A DNA stretch of 64,000 nt from Betaproteobacteria bacterium (GTDB lineage: Bacteria; Bdellovibrionota_B; Oligoflexia; Silvanigrellales; Silvanigrellaceae), in NCBI GenBank assembly GCA_016868315.1, contig VGHE01000002.1, positions 248,001 through 312,000 on the forward strand. Direction: 5' to 3'. This document shows, in pieces, positions 1 through 8,560 of this stretch. The translations under genes and the position numbers were made by a program. Below the pieces are notes generated by a model, which had not been told where the DNA came from, ran no database searches, and saw only the letters and a program-made list of their open reading frames with translations. Position 1 is the stretch's first letter, and each line of letters opens with the position of its first letter.

Positions 1-1286
1 ACTTTGAGCGCGTGCATCAAACACTCCGCCACTCCGGATTGTTTTGAGATGATGATAGGAATGCGCTGCGCCATGGCCTCCAATGCAACAATTCCGAAAG
101 GCTCCGAGACGCTCGGCATCACAAAAACGTTGGATTGCGAAAGAAGAGTTTCAACCTTCTTGGCCGACTGAAAGCCGTGGAAGGTGAACTTGTCGAGCAC
201 ACCGAGCTCCCAAGCCAATTGCCGCATAGAGGGCAGGAGATCGCCAGTGCCAATGACCTGAAACCGTAAATCAGACTGAAGCTGCAGCGCTCTGTGAGCA
301 GCCTGCACGAAATACGCTGGACCTTTCTGGTAGGTCACCCGCCCAACGAAGGAAATAATAGGTGAGGTTGCTGTTTCGGGTTTTTGCTCGGATTCTGCAC
401 TTATCTGTGGTTCAGTGCCACTGCGTGCATGAGCAAGATTTGAAGCGTTGTAAACGACATCGATTTTTTCACCGGGGACACCATAATTATCCATCAGGAT
501 TCTGCGTGTTAGATTAGACACTGCAACAATTCTGTCAGCCAAATGAAATCCCATCCGTTCGAGGGATTGGATCTTCTGGTTGCCGTGTTGACCAGCGCGG
601 TCGAACTCGGTTGAGTGGACATGCAGAACAACAGGGAGTGTGGTTGTTTTCTTCAGCTGTGCAAGCGCTTTCAAACTCATCCAATCATGAGCATGAACAA
701 CGTCGAACAATGCACCGTGTGTGCCGCGCATTATATCGACGGCCAAGAGCGCGAGAATTTCGGTTTGTTCGGAGACTTCGCTGCGCTGGGGAGTCCAGGT
801 GTTCTCCTGGATTTCAGCTTGGAGGACGCTCGAGCGATTGAGCACGAGCTTCTGATAGGCAACAAGGCGCGAGCGCAGAATTTTCTTCTCTTCGGGAGAG
901 AGTGAGAGAGATTCAATATTGGCAGTATCGTAGTGGCTCAGAAGTTGTGACACGGTTTTGGGGTCATTGAGGTTGAGGCCGGTGTCAGTTCGGCTGGAAG
1001 CCAACCACTCAGAGAGTTGTGTTGATGTGGTTATGCTTTCCATTTGCATGGCCGAATCAACCGGATGCATTAAGCGTTCAGGTTGAAAAGGATGTTCGGG
1101 GCTGATGATGGTCAGGAGCGGATTGAGCTCCTGAATTCTCTCTGCCGTCTCGTAGGGGAAATGCGGCAGAACCAGCGCAACCTGGTGGCCGATTTTGGTT
1201 AAACCAGAAACGAGCCCTTCGGTGGCTGTAGCCAGACCACCGGAGACAAGGGGAGGAAATTCCCATCCGAGCATCAAGATTTTCAT
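1..1286 (-). CDS. Glycogen-synthase-like glycosyltransferase (partial, C-terminus beyond window)
   Basis: Read on the minus strand, the frame opens at ATG 1286 with MKILMLGWEFPPLVSGGLAT, the nucleotide-sugar-binding start typical of GT5/GT4 glycogen synthases. It runs open to base 1, about 428 codons. The middle holds VVHAHDWMS and LHVHSTEFDRAG. The C-terminal Rossmann domain has ISFVGRVTYQKGP and the donor-site motif SEPFGIVALEAMA, with both glutamates of the EX7E pattern. The protein should transfer glucose from a nucleotide sugar to an alpha-glucan, or be a related GT4 enzyme. It lies 72 bases downstream of the glucan phosphorylase on the same strand, which supports a storage-glucan role. 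The C-terminal end lies outside the window, so total length is unknown. Donor specificity (ADP- or UDP-glucose) cannot be read here. Confidence 0.85.
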   Translation of the reverse strand, partial: MKILMLGWEFPPLVSGGLATATEGLVSGLTKIGHQVALVLPHFPYETAERIQELNPLLTIISPEHPFQPERLMHPVDSAMQMESITTSTQLSEWLASSRTDTGLNLNDPKTVSQLLSHYDTANIESLSLSPEEKKILRSRLVAYQKLVLNRSSVLQAEIQENTWTPQRSEVSEQTEILALLAVDIMRGTHGALFDVVHAHDWMSLKALAQLKKTTTLPVVLHVHSTEFDRAGQHGNQKIQSLERMGFHLADRIVAVSNLTRRILMDNYGVPGEKIDVVYNASNLAHARSGTEPQISAESEQKPETATSPIISFVGRVTYQKGPAYFVQAAHRALQLQSDLRFQVIGTGDLLPSMRQLAWELGVLDKFTFHGFQSAKKVETLLSQSNVFVMPSVSEPFGIVALEAMAQRIPIIISKQSGVAECLMHALK

Positions 1287-1358
1287 CTTACCACCACGAG
1301 CAGTTGGAAGCACTGTGACACAATATTCAGTTAACGGCGCTGGTTTTACCGAATAGGC

Positions 1359-3869
1359 CTATCGTGCGACAAGTTGCAGATCAAGAGCTTCCGGAAAAAT
1401 CCGAGTCGAAGGAGTGACACGCAATCCGAGCGACAGCATGCACGGCTTGTGCGGAGTGAAAATACATTCATAAAGATAAGTGTTTTCGCTGTTGCCGCCG
1501 CGGAATTGAAGTGTCAGGGTTTCGCCTTTTCCTTGTGCAGGAATCAGTTGAACGTCGAGCCACTCTTGTGGTAATGACGTTCGGATTGTTGCACGGACAG
1601 CTATGGTTTCGCCTACAAGAGCCGAGCCTCGAGGCGACATCTCGACCGACCTGATTTCCAGTTTGCTCCAGTGAGCGCGCAACTCGGCGAGATTTTTTTC
1701 GTGTGTATCAAGATTCTTCTTGGCATCCCGTGCATTCAGTCCAACAGTTGTCGCGTTAGTTACTGCGGGTGCATAGGCAGTGTTGAAGTAATCGAGAACC
1801 ATGCGTTGAGCGCTGAAGCCGGGTGCATAACGTACAACTGAGCTCTTCATTTTCTTGATCCACTCACTTGGCACAGGTGCGCTGTAATAAAGTGGAACCA
1901 TTTCGTGCTCGAGCATGTCGTAGAGCATTTCGCTTTCGCGTTCATCGCGGCTGTCATCGCTGGCATGTGAGTCGCGGTTTCCAATCGCATATCCCGCATC
2001 AGGATGATGCGCTTCGTCCCACCATCCGTCGAGAACGGAAAAATGCAAACCACCATTGAGCGCAACTTTCATTCCGCTCGTCCCTGAGGCTTCAAGTGTT
2101 CGTACCGGCGTGTTGAGCCAGACGTCTACGCCCCGTACAAGCCTGTGAGCAAGATTCATGTCGTAGTTTTCGAGGAAAATAACTCGATTTGAAAGTTTTT
2201 CGCGCTCGATGATGCGGACAACTTGCTGGATAATTTCTTTACCGTGGTTGTCGTTGGGATGTGCTTTGCCGGCAATGAGAATTTGCATCGGACGTTGAGG
2301 GTCATTGAGGATTTTCTTGAGGCGTTCGATGTTGCGGAACATCAATGTACCGCGCTTGTATGCGACAAAGCGGCGTGCAAAGCCGATGGTGAGCGTTTGC
2401 GGCCTGAGAGTTTGGCGCAGCTCTGTTACTGCATGCGGTGACATGCGTTCGCTTTCGCCCATGCACTTAAGAACACTTGAAATGAGTCTACTCTTACGCA
2501 ATAGGTGCAGATCCCAGACTTCGGAGTCGGGAATGCCCCACACTCGCTCCCATGTTTCTGGTTTTTCGATATGTGTGTCCCAGCCGCGTCCCAAATACAT
2601 ATCGCACAGGTCAGCGAGTTCGTTGGACATCCAAGTGCGGGTGTGCACACCATTTGTGACATGGTGCACCGGTACTTCGTGTTCCGGAAGGTGTGGCCAC
2701 AGGCTCTTCCAAATACGACGCGAGACTTCTCCGTGCAGCGCACTTACGCCGTTACGGAAGTGCGAGGTGCGCAGCGCAAACACAGGCATCGAGAATTCTT
2801 GCGTGTGCTCGGGGTGTCGGCCAAGTGCGTAGAACTCCTCATCTGGTAGTCCGTAGAGCTCGAGGGTTGAGCTCATGTGGTGCTTGACCTTGTCGATCGG
2901 AAAGCTGTCGTTGCCTGCAGGCAACGGAGTGTGGACGGTGAAAATCTGTGTTGAGCGCACCTGGTGCAGTGCTTGAGACCAGGTCAGACCTTTCCTCACA
3001 GCTTGTTCAACACGTGCCAAAGTTAGGAATGCGGAGTGGCCTTCGTTGAGGTGGTAGACATCAGGTGTGATGCCCATGCAGGCAAGAGCTTTGACGCCAC
3101 CGATGCCCAGGAGAATCTCCTGACGCAAGCGCAGATCCTGGCCGCCGGCGTAAAGGCGGCTCGTGATTTGGCGGGCTTCGTGGGAGTTTTGTGGTAAGTG
3201 GGTGTCGAGCAGATACAGTGGAATTCGGCCAACGGCCAGACGCCAAATCTGAACATGCACTGTTTCCGAGGTCACCCGCATTTGGAAGGTCACTGGGTTT
3301 CCTTGGGGATCGCGCACGAGCTCCATAGGCATGTAGAATGGATCATTGGCAGCATAATTTTCGCGCTGCCATCCATCTTTGCCGATGCTCTGATTGAAAT
3401 AACCTTCGTTGTAAAACAATCCCACTCCGACGAGCGGAAGGGCGAGGTCGCTTGCCGTTTTAAGGTGATCACCTGCGAGTACACCGAGTCCACCGCTGTA
3501 GAGTGGAATACTCTCGTGCAGACCAAACTCCATCGAGAAGTAGGCAATGCCGTTGGTTTTGCACTGGGCGATCTGTGGTTGCGCTGCATTAGGGGTGGAA
3601 AGCATAGCCTCAAATGCACTCTTGACGCGGGCGAGATGATCCAAAAAGCCTTGGTCGTGGGAAAGTCTTTCGAGTTGCTCTGCGCTCAGATGATTGAGCA
3701 GGCGCAGCGGACAGGGACCGCTCTGCTCGTACACAACCGGATCAATGCGGCGGAAAAGATTGACGGCATCGACATTCCAAGACCACCAGACGTTGCGTGC
3801 AATCGTCCACAAAGGTTCGAGGACTGTTGGTAATTGAGCTCTGACATGGATCTGCAAGACATGATTCAT
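1359..3869 (-). CDS. glgP: Alpha-glucan phosphorylase (GT35, DUF3417 type)
   Basis: An 836-residue protein of the bacterial alpha-glucan phosphorylase family: it releases glucose-1-phosphate from glycogen or maltodextrin using phosphate and PLP. The N-terminal section (about 1-120, LWTIARNVWWSWN) is the DUF3417 region found in this subfamily. YFSMEFGLHESIPLYSGGLG follows, and the PLP-lysine segment GTSGMKVALNGGLHFSVLDG is near the C-terminal third. The frame is open 12 codons further up, but ATG 3869 is preferred because AGGGAG sits 8 bases before it and the protein then begins MNHVLQIHVRAQLP, as in relatives. It is followed by a glycosyltransferase, forming a glucan synthesis and breakdown pair. 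It is complete with no missing key residue seen. Confidence 0.95.
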   Translation of the reverse strand: MNHVLQIHVRAQLPTVLEPLWTIARNVWWSWNVDAVNLFRRIDPVVYEQSGPCPLRLLNHLSAEQLERLSHDQGFLDHLARVKSAFEAMLSTPNAAQPQIAQCKTNGIAYFSMEFGLHESIPLYSGGLGVLAGDHLKTASDLALPLVGVGLFYNEGYFNQSIGKDGWQRENYAANDPFYMPMELVRDPQGNPVTFQMRVTSETVHVQIWRLAVGRIPLYLLDTHLPQNSHEARQITSRLYAGGQDLRLRQEILLGIGGVKALACMGITPDVYHLNEGHSAFLTLARVEQAVRKGLTWSQALHQVRSTQIFTVHTPLPAGNDSFPIDKVKHHMSSTLELYGLPDEEFYALGRHPEHTQEFSMPVFALRTSHFRNGVSALHGEVSRRIWKSLWPHLPEHEVPVHHVTNGVHTRTWMSNELADLCDMYLGRGWDTHIEKPETWERVWGIPDSEVWDLHLLRKSRLISSVLKCMGESERMSPHAVTELRQTLRPQTLTIGFARRFVAYKRGTLMFRNIERLKKILNDPQRPMQILIAGKAHPNDNHGKEIIQQVVRIIEREKLSNRVIFLENYDMNLAHRLVRGVDVWLNTPVRTLEASGTSGMKVALNGGLHFSVLDGWWDEAHHPDAGYAIGNRDSHASDDSRDERESEMLYDMLEHEMVPLYYSAPVPSEWIKKMKSSVVRYAPGFSAQRMVLDYFNTAYAPAVTNATTVGLNARDAKKNLDTHEKNLAELRAHWSKLEIRSVEMSPRGSALVGETIAVRATIRTSLPQEWLDVQLIPAQGKGETLTLQFRGGNSENTYLYECIFTPHKPCMLSLGLRVTPSTRIFPEALDLQLVAR

Positions 3870-3959
3870 CGCGGCCACTCCCTTGCCCGTGTGCTCTGGA
3901 GGCACTGTTGTCCATCTGTTGGTCGATGGCAGGAATGGTTGCAGTCATTGTCGGGAAGA

Positions 3960-4829
3960 TCAAATGACGAGAGTCAACAAGATGCGCATCAGCCAGAAGC
4001 TGTTAGTGGGATTAAGCGGGTCAGCATCAGCCCAGGCATTGATCTGCGAAAAAACACCGGTCGCTCGGTTGCGTGAGAGAGTCCCGGATCTCAGGGCTGC
4101 TGATGTTTTTTCAACAAGAACATCACGGAGGAGCGAGCCTGCGTAGCGACGCCCAGCTTGGTCAGCCCATTGGGTCCACTCGACAAGGGTTTCGGCGGGG
4201 AGGCGCGGGTTCATTCGGGCGGTCAAGCTGTCGGGCGGAAAATGTACCGCTGCTCCCGAGTTTGAAAATACCGTATCGAAGAGTTTTTCAAGAAATTTTA
4301 AATCCTCTCTCTCGAGCTGTTCTTCAGCAGATTTGATGACATCCCAAGTGGGGAGGAGGATTTTTTGGCAACGGCTCGCGACAGTCGGAGGCAACGCATT
4401 GGGGCGCGAGGTCATTAGCACAAAGACGCACTCAGCTTGCGGCTCTTCGAGCGTTTTCAGGAGCGCATTCGCACTTTGGTTGTTGAGTCTCTCGGCTCGT
4501 TCAATCAGAAAGAACCGGCGGCGTGCCAACGTTGCGGGATAGAGAGAACGCTCGCGGAATAATTCGACGTCTTCTTTGCGGAGAATAGAACGCTCTGCAG
4601 GCGCACGGACGAGATCAGGATGTCGTCCGAAGGCTTCCCAAAACCTCTCGGACTCGACGGCAGCAGAATTCTCGAAGAGTTTCACACCGGCGAGTTTTTC
4701 AAGCAGCAGTGAAGTGAGGGCAACAGGAGTGGTGTCAGCGGCAAACGAACGACTGATGAGCAGATAACTGTGATGCTGTGCGACACCCAGAGCCTGCTCT
4801 AGAATTGCGCTGACGTTCTCCAGAGTCAT
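3960..4829 (-). CDS. holB: DNA polymerase III subunit delta' (clamp-loader)
   Basis: A 289-residue protein with the delta' signature: RRRFFLIERAERLNNQSANA, LLKTLEEPQ, then PPTVASRCQKILLP, the SRC motif of clamp-loader subunits. Delta' is the stator of the complex that loads the beta clamp; like other delta' subunits this one lacks a clear Walker A. The gene overlaps the end of tmk by four bases (ATGA), the usual tmk-holB coupling in bacteria, so translation is probably coupled. The C-terminal third is poorly conserved. There is a gap of 90 bases to glgP, where I see no strong terminator. Confidence 0.9.
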   Translation of the reverse strand: MTLENVSAILEQALGVAQHHSYLLISRSFAADTTPVALTSLLLEKLAGVKLFENSAAVESERFWEAFGRHPDLVRAPAERSILRKEDVELFRERSLYPATLARRRFFLIERAERLNNQSANALLKTLEEPQAECVFVLMTSRPNALPPTVASRCQKILLPTWDVIKSAEEQLEREDLKFLEKLFDTVFSNSGAAVHFPPDSLTARMNPRLPAETLVEWTQWADQAGRRYAGSLLRDVLVEKTSAALRSGTLSRNRATGVFSQINAWADADPLNPTNSFWLMRILLTLVI

Positions 4830-5482
4830 TTCAGCTGCGTTCCAAATGCCGCGCGGAGTGACTCAACGATGCGGCGGTGGACTTGCTCGGGTGTTCCCTG
4901 TCCATCAACAAGAACACGCTGCGGGACTCGGCCATCGGGGTAGGGCGTAGATGACTTCACAAGCGCCTCGAATGCAGCATGTAACGAAGCATCTTTGAGA
5001 AGCTCGTTGTCGAGCCTATCGAACTCAGTGCCAGGCCGGGATGCAACGCGGCCGTGAGCTGTTTCCGGCTGAACGCGCAGGACGAAGGTCAAATCAGGTT
5101 GAAGGTTTCCGAGAATCGGAGCCGCCACGGTATCGATTTCAGTCTTTTCGAGGCCACCGCGAAATCCTTGATAGATGTAACTTGAATCAATAAAACGGTC
5201 GCAGATGATCCATTCATGACGCGCGAGAGCGGGTTTGATGGTCTTGTCGATGTGCTGTGAACGCGCTGCCATGACAAGCAGCAGCTCGGTGCGTGGTGTA
5301 GGAACATCACCACTCGTGGGCACACTTTTGAAGACCTTGCGGATGTCCTCGGCCAGCGGGGTGCCGCCCGGCTCACGGGTTTCAAGAACCGTCAAACCTT
5401 TGCTGCGGAGAAACCCGGCAAGAAGTGCACTCTGGGTGCTTTTGCCAGAACCTTCCCCACCTTCAAACACTATGAATGGCAT
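4826..5482 (-). CDS. tmk: Thymidylate kinase
   Basis: A 218-residue dTMP kinase that phosphorylates dTMP to dTDP. The P-loop is FEGGEGSGKST (residues 6-16). The nucleotide-binding DRF segment is CDRFIDSSYIYQG, and ETREPGGTPLAEDIR is the family's second motif. The open frame extends 15 codons upstream, but ATG 5482 is chosen because GAGGAGG lies just before it and MPFIVFEGG is the normal N-terminus. It is translationally coupled to holB. It is likely the first gene of the minus-strand run that continues through holB. Confidence 0.95.
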   Translation of the reverse strand: MPFIVFEGGEGSGKSTQSALLAGFLRSKGLTVLETREPGGTPLAEDIRKVFKSVPTSGDVPTPRTELLLVMAARSQHIDKTIKPALARHEWIICDRFIDSSYIYQGFRGGLEKTEIDTVAAPILGNLQPDLTFVLRVQPETAHGRVASRPGTEFDRLDNELLKDASLHAAFEALVKSSTPYPDGRVPQRVLVDGQGTPEQVHRRIVESLRAAFGTQLK

Positions 5483-5641
5483 GCACGTCCTCCTCGTCGG
5501 CCACACGGAGCAGACGCAAAACGTCAAGTCTCTGCCCGTGACACCCGCAGTGCCCGTGGGTTACCATTTTGCACAGAGTGTCCAAAGGAACAATGGCTGC
5601 CTGGAAGTCGTACTCTCACACCCCTCCTGGAGGAGTTTTGC

Positions 5642-6235
5642 ATGCGAGTGGATATGCTCACTCTCTATGCGTTCTCCGACAAAGCTCACGCCAAGCAGCG
5701 TGAGCTCTGGCGTGGCTTTCTCGCGCTTGTCGTGCCGGTCGTTGTTGAACTCGATCCATCGGAATTTGAACGCCTGCTTGAAAGTTCGCAGTGCCGCTCC
5801 GTTGAGCAGATGCTAAAGGCTGTTGATGAGCCGGAAGATCTCAGTCAGTTGATTTGGTCAGTTTCTGGTCAATTCTCCGAAATTCTTGGCTTTGAGCCCG
5901 AACTTGGCCTCGCGGCTTTTCTCGATGTGTCTCTTCCCACACGCGTGCACAGCATTGGGCTCGCGCAGTCGGACAGCAAAGACAACGCGGTGATCACGGG
6001 GTGGCTCAAGTCGTTCCGAGAGGTTCAACAGCGTCCTGAGTTTCTCGAAATCACACAGGAGTGGAAGCGAGCCTTCGACATTCTGCTCGAAGACGATGAG
6101 CTCGAGGTTCTTGGGGATGAGGAAGACGCAGAAAGTTCAGAGAGCAACCCTACCGAGGCTTATGCCTCACATGAGGCCTCCGAATCTGAGCCCGTTGTCT
6201 TGCGGCGCGCACGCAAGCGCCGCAAGACAGGTTGA
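5642..6235 (+). CDS. Hypothetical protein with acidic then basic tail
   Basis: A 197-residue protein I do not recognise. A strong Shine-Dalgarno (GGAGGAG) lies 6 bases before ATG 5642, supporting a real gene and this start. The body (about 1-155) is predicted globular and mostly helical with no signal peptide or membrane segment. The tail is strikingly charged: an acidic stretch (EDDELEVLGDEEDAES) followed by RRARKRRKTG at the very end. It stands alone between divergent tmk and the convergent chemoreceptor gene. The basic end could bind nucleic acid or a partner, but that is only inference. Confidence 0.7.
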   Translation: MRVDMLTLYAFSDKAHAKQRELWRGFLALVVPVVVELDPSEFERLLESSQCRSVEQMLKAVDEPEDLSQLIWSVSGQFSEILGFEPELGLAAFLDVSLPTRVHSIGLAQSDSKDNAVITGWLKSFREVQQRPEFLEITQEWKRAFDILLEDDELEVLGDEEDAESSESNPTEAYASHEASESEPVVLRRARKRRKTG

Positions 6236-6245
6236 CTTGTCGAGC

Positions 6246-8063
6246 TCAGGATTGATTAAAACGTGAATCAATGTCCAGTGGGATGTCCTCGGCTCCTGCG
6301 GCTTTGCGCAAGATCTCTTCGCCGCTTCGGCGCGGCTGAGCCGGTTTGGTGCGGCGGGTTGCTTTTGAACCTTTCCCCTGAACGGCATGGAGACGTGGCT
6401 TTTCAATTTTGCTCTGCGCTGGCTGAACCTCCAGCTGCTGGAGGCCTTCGAACTCAGCTTCCTCATCTTCAATGACGCGACGCGGACGTGCACCGGCTGC
6501 CGAGCCACCTTTTACGACTGTCATGAGGTTGCGCACAATACCGCGCAGGCTTTCGGCCTGAGCCGAGAGTTCTTCAGCTGCAGCTGCATAGCCCTCAGAA
6601 CTTAAAGCCTCTTTCTGGGTGACCTGCTCGAGCTGTGCCATTGTTCTGTTGATTTCCGAAATATTGACCGACTGTGCGCTTGAGGCCTGGCTAATTTCGT
6701 TGGCCATGCGAGAGACGATGGCAAAGTTTGCGACGAGATCGGTCAGAACGACACTGCATTCCGACGCAATAGAAGATCCAACCTCAACTTTTTCACGCCC
6801 TGTCGCAATGAGTTTTTCGACCTTTTGCTGAGTCTCGTGAACAATGCGCTCAACTTTGTGCAGGCTGGTGTCGAGCATGGCGGAAATTTCCTTCGATGCC
6901 GTTCCGCTCATTTGTGCCAGGTTGCCGACTTCCTCAGCCACCACTGCAAATCCCTTGCCATGTTCACCCGCCCGAGCAGCTTCCACTGAAGCGTTGAAGG
7001 ACAGAAGTTTTGTTTGGAAGACGATGTCGTTTATGATTTTTGTCTTGTCACCGATCTCGGCAATGACTTTAATGATCTCTTCAATCTGTTTATTACTCGC
7101 AGAGATCTGGGTCATGATGTCGTTGTTGCTGGTGTTGATATCACCCATAGCTTGCATCATGTTTTCGACAACGACTTTGCCTTTATGAGCCTGCTCGAGG
7201 CTGCTCACTGCGACTTCTGAAGTTTTGTGTGCGTTGAGAGCTGTAACTTCCACCATCGAGGTGATTTCCTCCATGGAGGCAGCCGTTTCTTCCAATGAAG
7301 AAGCCTGGGTGGAGGCGGAGTGAGAAAGATGGGTGCTCGATACTGCTATCTGGTGCGATGCGCCCATCAGTTGGTTCGCAGAGTCGAAGAGGTTTTCTGC
7401 AACTCTGTTCAGACTCTTATTCATGGTGATCATGATACCGTTTGCAAGCAGCATGCCCGCGCCGAGCCCGACCAGCGAGATAAGCGACATCCAGTAAATC
7501 CAAGTTTTTCCCTGCGAGGTCGCTTCTCGCCGAAATCCAGTCAGAGCCGCTCTTTCCGCAGTCGAAATGTCGCTTACAATTTTATCAATTCGTTCTTCGA
7601 GTGAACGAGTCGGCTCCTCATCAGGATTGTGCAAATTAAATGCAGCCTCGCTGTCACCTTCCAGCGATACTCGCAGAACCTTGTCACTGAGCTCTCTTCT
7701 CTTTGCGAGCAGTTTACGGAGCTCCTCAAGCTGTTCTTTGCGCGTATTAAAATTGCTTTTCTGCGCCAACGCAGAAATGGATGACTCCCAATTTTTATAG
7801 GCATCAGCAACGCGCTTTGGGTAACTGGCTACGCTGTCCGTGTATGTTTCCAAGATCGCATTGGCTTCGAGGCTCCGGATTTCCAGGGGGGCTCTCTCGA
7901 TTGCGTCAACAGCCCATTCAACGTCAAATCCGGTGTCGTAGAGATCCAACGTACGCTCGAGTCTGGAAAGACCAAGCACGCCCAGCATGGCGATTCCCAG
8001 CGAAGTGGCTGCGAAAATTAAACCCACCAGTAAAACTTTTTTGTTGAAGCTCCAGTTTCTCAT
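6246..8063 (-). CDS. Methyl-accepting chemotaxis protein without obvious HAMP
   Basis: A 605-residue chemoreceptor. TM1 is about residues 8-32, followed by a helical periplasmic sensor of about 150 residues, then TM2 at about 187-213. The cytoplasmic signalling hairpin tip (about 345-365, [20 protein letters not shown]) is canonical and binds CheA/CheW. I cannot find a normal 50-residue HAMP domain: the methylation helices begin within about 20 residues of TM2. There is no NWETF-type CheR tether; the chain ends in a basic, disordered tail (DIDSRFNQS at the end). The frame opens at a TTG at 8075 that overlaps the cheW stop. ATG 8063 is preferred because GAGG lies 6 bases upstream. It is the last gene of cheA-cheW-mcp. 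Confidence 0.9.
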   Translation of the reverse strand: MRNWSFNKKVLLVGLIFAATSLGIAMLGVLGLSRLERTLDLYDTGFDVEWAVDAIERAPLEIRSLEANAILETYTDSVASYPKRVADAYKNWESSISALAQKSNFNTRKEQLEELRKLLAKRRELSDKVLRVSLEGDSEAAFNLHNPDEEPTRSLEERIDKIVSDISTAERAALTGFRREATSQGKTWIYWMSLISLVGLGAGMLLANGIMITMNKSLNRVAENLFDSANQLMGASHQIAVSSTHLSHSASTQASSLEETAASMEEITSMVEVTALNAHKTSEVAVSSLEQAHKGKVVVENMMQAMGDINTSNNDIMTQISASNKQIEEIIKVIAEIGDKTKIINDIVFQTKLLSFNASVEAARAGEHGKGFAVVAEEVGNLAQMSGTASKEISAMLDTSLHKVERIVHETQQKVEKLIATGREKVEVGSSIASECSVVLTDLVANFAIVSRMANEISQASSAQSVNISEINRTMAQLEQVTQKEALSSEGYAAAAEELSAQAESLRGIVRNLMTVVKGGSAAGARPRRVIEDEEAEFEGLQQLEVQPAQSKIEKPRLHAVQGKGSKATRRTKPAQPRRSGEEILRKAAGAEDIPLDIDSRFNQS

Positions 8064-8071
8064 TTTCAACC

Positions 8072-8545
8072 TCAAGCCACTGCCACAGGGGATTCTTCCT
8101 TTGGCGTCACCCCAGACTTTTCGAACGAAAAAAGTTTTTCTGAACTTAGAATGACAATCAGTTGGCGTTCGATGCGGGTCACCGCTCGGGTGAAGTGGTT
8201 GAGGATGTCATTGCTGAAGATCGGTGGGGGTTCGAGTTGCTCTGGAGGGAGGTTCACAACGAAGTCGACGCTGTCTACGCACAGTCCAATGAGATCTCCG
8301 CGGTGTTCGAGAATAATGATGGATGTTTCGCTAGACTTTTCGGCTGCCGTGACTCCGAAACGGGCATGCAGATCGAGAACTGAAACAACCTGCCCGCGTA
8401 GGTTTAGCACACCCATCAGGTCATGCGGTGTGAACGGCACTCGCGTGAGCTCTTGGTTTGCTAGAATCTCTTTGAGGTCTCTGAGTGCAACGGCATATTG
8501 TTCACCGGCAACGCTGAAAACAAGAAAGCGGTTATCAAAGTGCAT
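8072..8545 (-). CDS. cheW: Chemotaxis coupling protein CheW
   Basis: A 157-residue SH3-like adaptor that links receptors to CheA. Typical sequence is [20 protein letters not shown] near the N-terminus, [20 protein letters not shown], and [10 protein letters not shown] in the middle. ATG 8545 follows GGGAGG by 5 bases. It sits 15 bases after cheA and its stop overlaps the upstream TTG of the receptor frame, so the three genes form one operon. A short C-terminal extension after the CheW fold (about 140-157) has no assigned role. Confidence 0.93.
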   Translation of the reverse strand: MHFDNRFLVFSVAGEQYAVALRDLKEILANQELTRVPFTPHDLMGVLNLRGQVVSVLDLHARFGVTAAEKSSETSIIILEHRGDLIGLCVDSVDFVVNLPPEQLEPPPIFSNDILNHFTRAVTRIERQLIVILSSEKLFSFEKSGVTPKEESPVAVA

Positions 8546-8560
8546 GATGACCTCCCTGCT

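Noticed and set aside
3198-3833. Plus-strand open frame of 211 codons within glgP
   Set aside because: Antisense to a full-length, well-conserved phosphorylase.
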